Part shown: piece after piece, positions 63,891-64,000 of the stretch
Layout: each line of letters starts with the position of its first letter
Numbering within the stretch: the first letter of the stretch is position 1
From: Tateyamaria sp. syn59
GTDB lineage: Bacteria > Pseudomonadota > Alphaproteobacteria > Rhodobacterales > Rhodobacteraceae
Assembly (NCBI RefSeq): GCF_007995245.1
Contig: NZ_VCBA01000002.1
Location: 248,001 to 312,000 of the forward strand
Reading direction: 5' to 3'
DNA length: 64,000 nucleotides
Notes under the pieces: generated by a model
The model's input: the letters and a program-made list of their open reading frames with translations, nothing else
Database searches by the model: none
What the model was told of the DNA's origin: nothing
Position numbers and translations under genes: made by a program

Positions 63891-64000
63891 CAGTAGTCAA
63901 CCTGTCCGAATTTCGTCTTTGTACCCCGCATGTCCGGGTACCATTTGTTACACGCGCAGCTTTCATGCGTGACTTTCGATCTAGCCACGCTGGCACCAAG
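63891..64000 (-). CDS. C-terminal end of an unidentified gene (partial)
   Basis: A frame open from the window edge ends in a TGA that shares one base with the nuoK ATG. Its last 36 residues include [19 protein letters not shown] and end GQVDY. This does not resemble the C-terminus of NuoJ, which would be expected before nuoK. A second frame is also open here to a stop inside nuoK. The identity needs the sequence beyond the edge. Confidence 0.4.

Noticed and set aside
63891-64000. nuoJ
   Set aside because: The C-terminal residues before nuoK do not resemble NuoJ; identity left open.
1-64000. tRNA, rRNA, CRISPR arrays, insertion sequences, prophage or integrase genes
   Set aside because: Looked for in all gaps and on both strands; nothing supportable was seen.

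Overview
The window looks like a chromosomal segment of a marine alphaproteobacterium of the Roseobacter group (Rhodobacteraceae). The basis is high GC, densely packed genes with ATGA or TAATG overlaps, and Rhodobacteraceae-style gene content: fused indolepyruvate ferredoxin oxidoreductase, small-type PurL, a tat operon followed by a DUF815 ATPase, nuoKLMN-birA-coaX-rnj, several Hint-domain proteins, and an FnrL-type site before a universal stress gene. This placement is inference from family knowledge; the species cannot be named. I see no rRNA, tRNA, CRISPR array, insertion sequence, integrase or phage gene.

Layout. 1-5.0 kb: an acyltransferase cut by the window edge, the fused indolepyruvate oxidoreductase, and a divergent LysR regulator with a good shared operator. 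5.3-11 kb: a large MscS-type channel, a small periplasmic protein, and purL. 11.2-13.4 kb: a MoxR-type ATPase and a VWA protein on the minus strand. 13.6-20.4 kb: an operon-like glycan cluster of three glycosyltransferase domains, a sulfotransferase-like gene, a sulfotransferase-like/glycosyltransferase fusion and an FkbM methyltransferase, followed by an unrecognised gene. 20.4-32.8 kb: housekeeping genes pyrC, pyrE, dnaB, a DUF1194 protein, alr, an MlaEF-type ABC pair, a coiled-coil membrane protein, radA, a CvpA protein, a Hint protein and purF. 32.8-38.4 kb: small genes, surE-pcm-NlpD-like, and a second Hint protein. 38.4-40.9 kb: tatABC and a DUF815 ATPase on the minus strand.

41-45.3 kb: a small dimeric-barrel-like protein with its WYL regulator, then a compact operon of sodium:solute symporter, solitary ABC ATPase and two Lin0512 proteins. 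45.4-54.8 kb: an AlkD-like repair protein, an atypical SDR, a third Hint protein, a tandem universal stress protein, a SnoaL-like protein, prfC, an unknown gene plus a glycosyltransferase, and a DEAD-box helicase. 54.8-64 kb: rnj, coaX, birA, nuoN, nuoM, nuoL, a small unknown secreted-type protein, nuoK, and the end of an unidentified gene, all on the minus strand.

The most interesting material is: the glycan-modification cluster with a fusion whose sulfotransferase-like half has lost its P-loop; the symporter/ATPase/Lin0512 operon; three Hint proteins in different catalytic states; an exactly phased 11-bp repeat before prfC; a roughly 11-bp periodic TT-N-GCC array before one Hint gene; and unfamiliar small genes inside the nuo operon. 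Several readable regulatory sites are also present: a LysR-type operator, a WYL-regulator inverted repeat, an FNR/FnrL box, and good intrinsic terminators.
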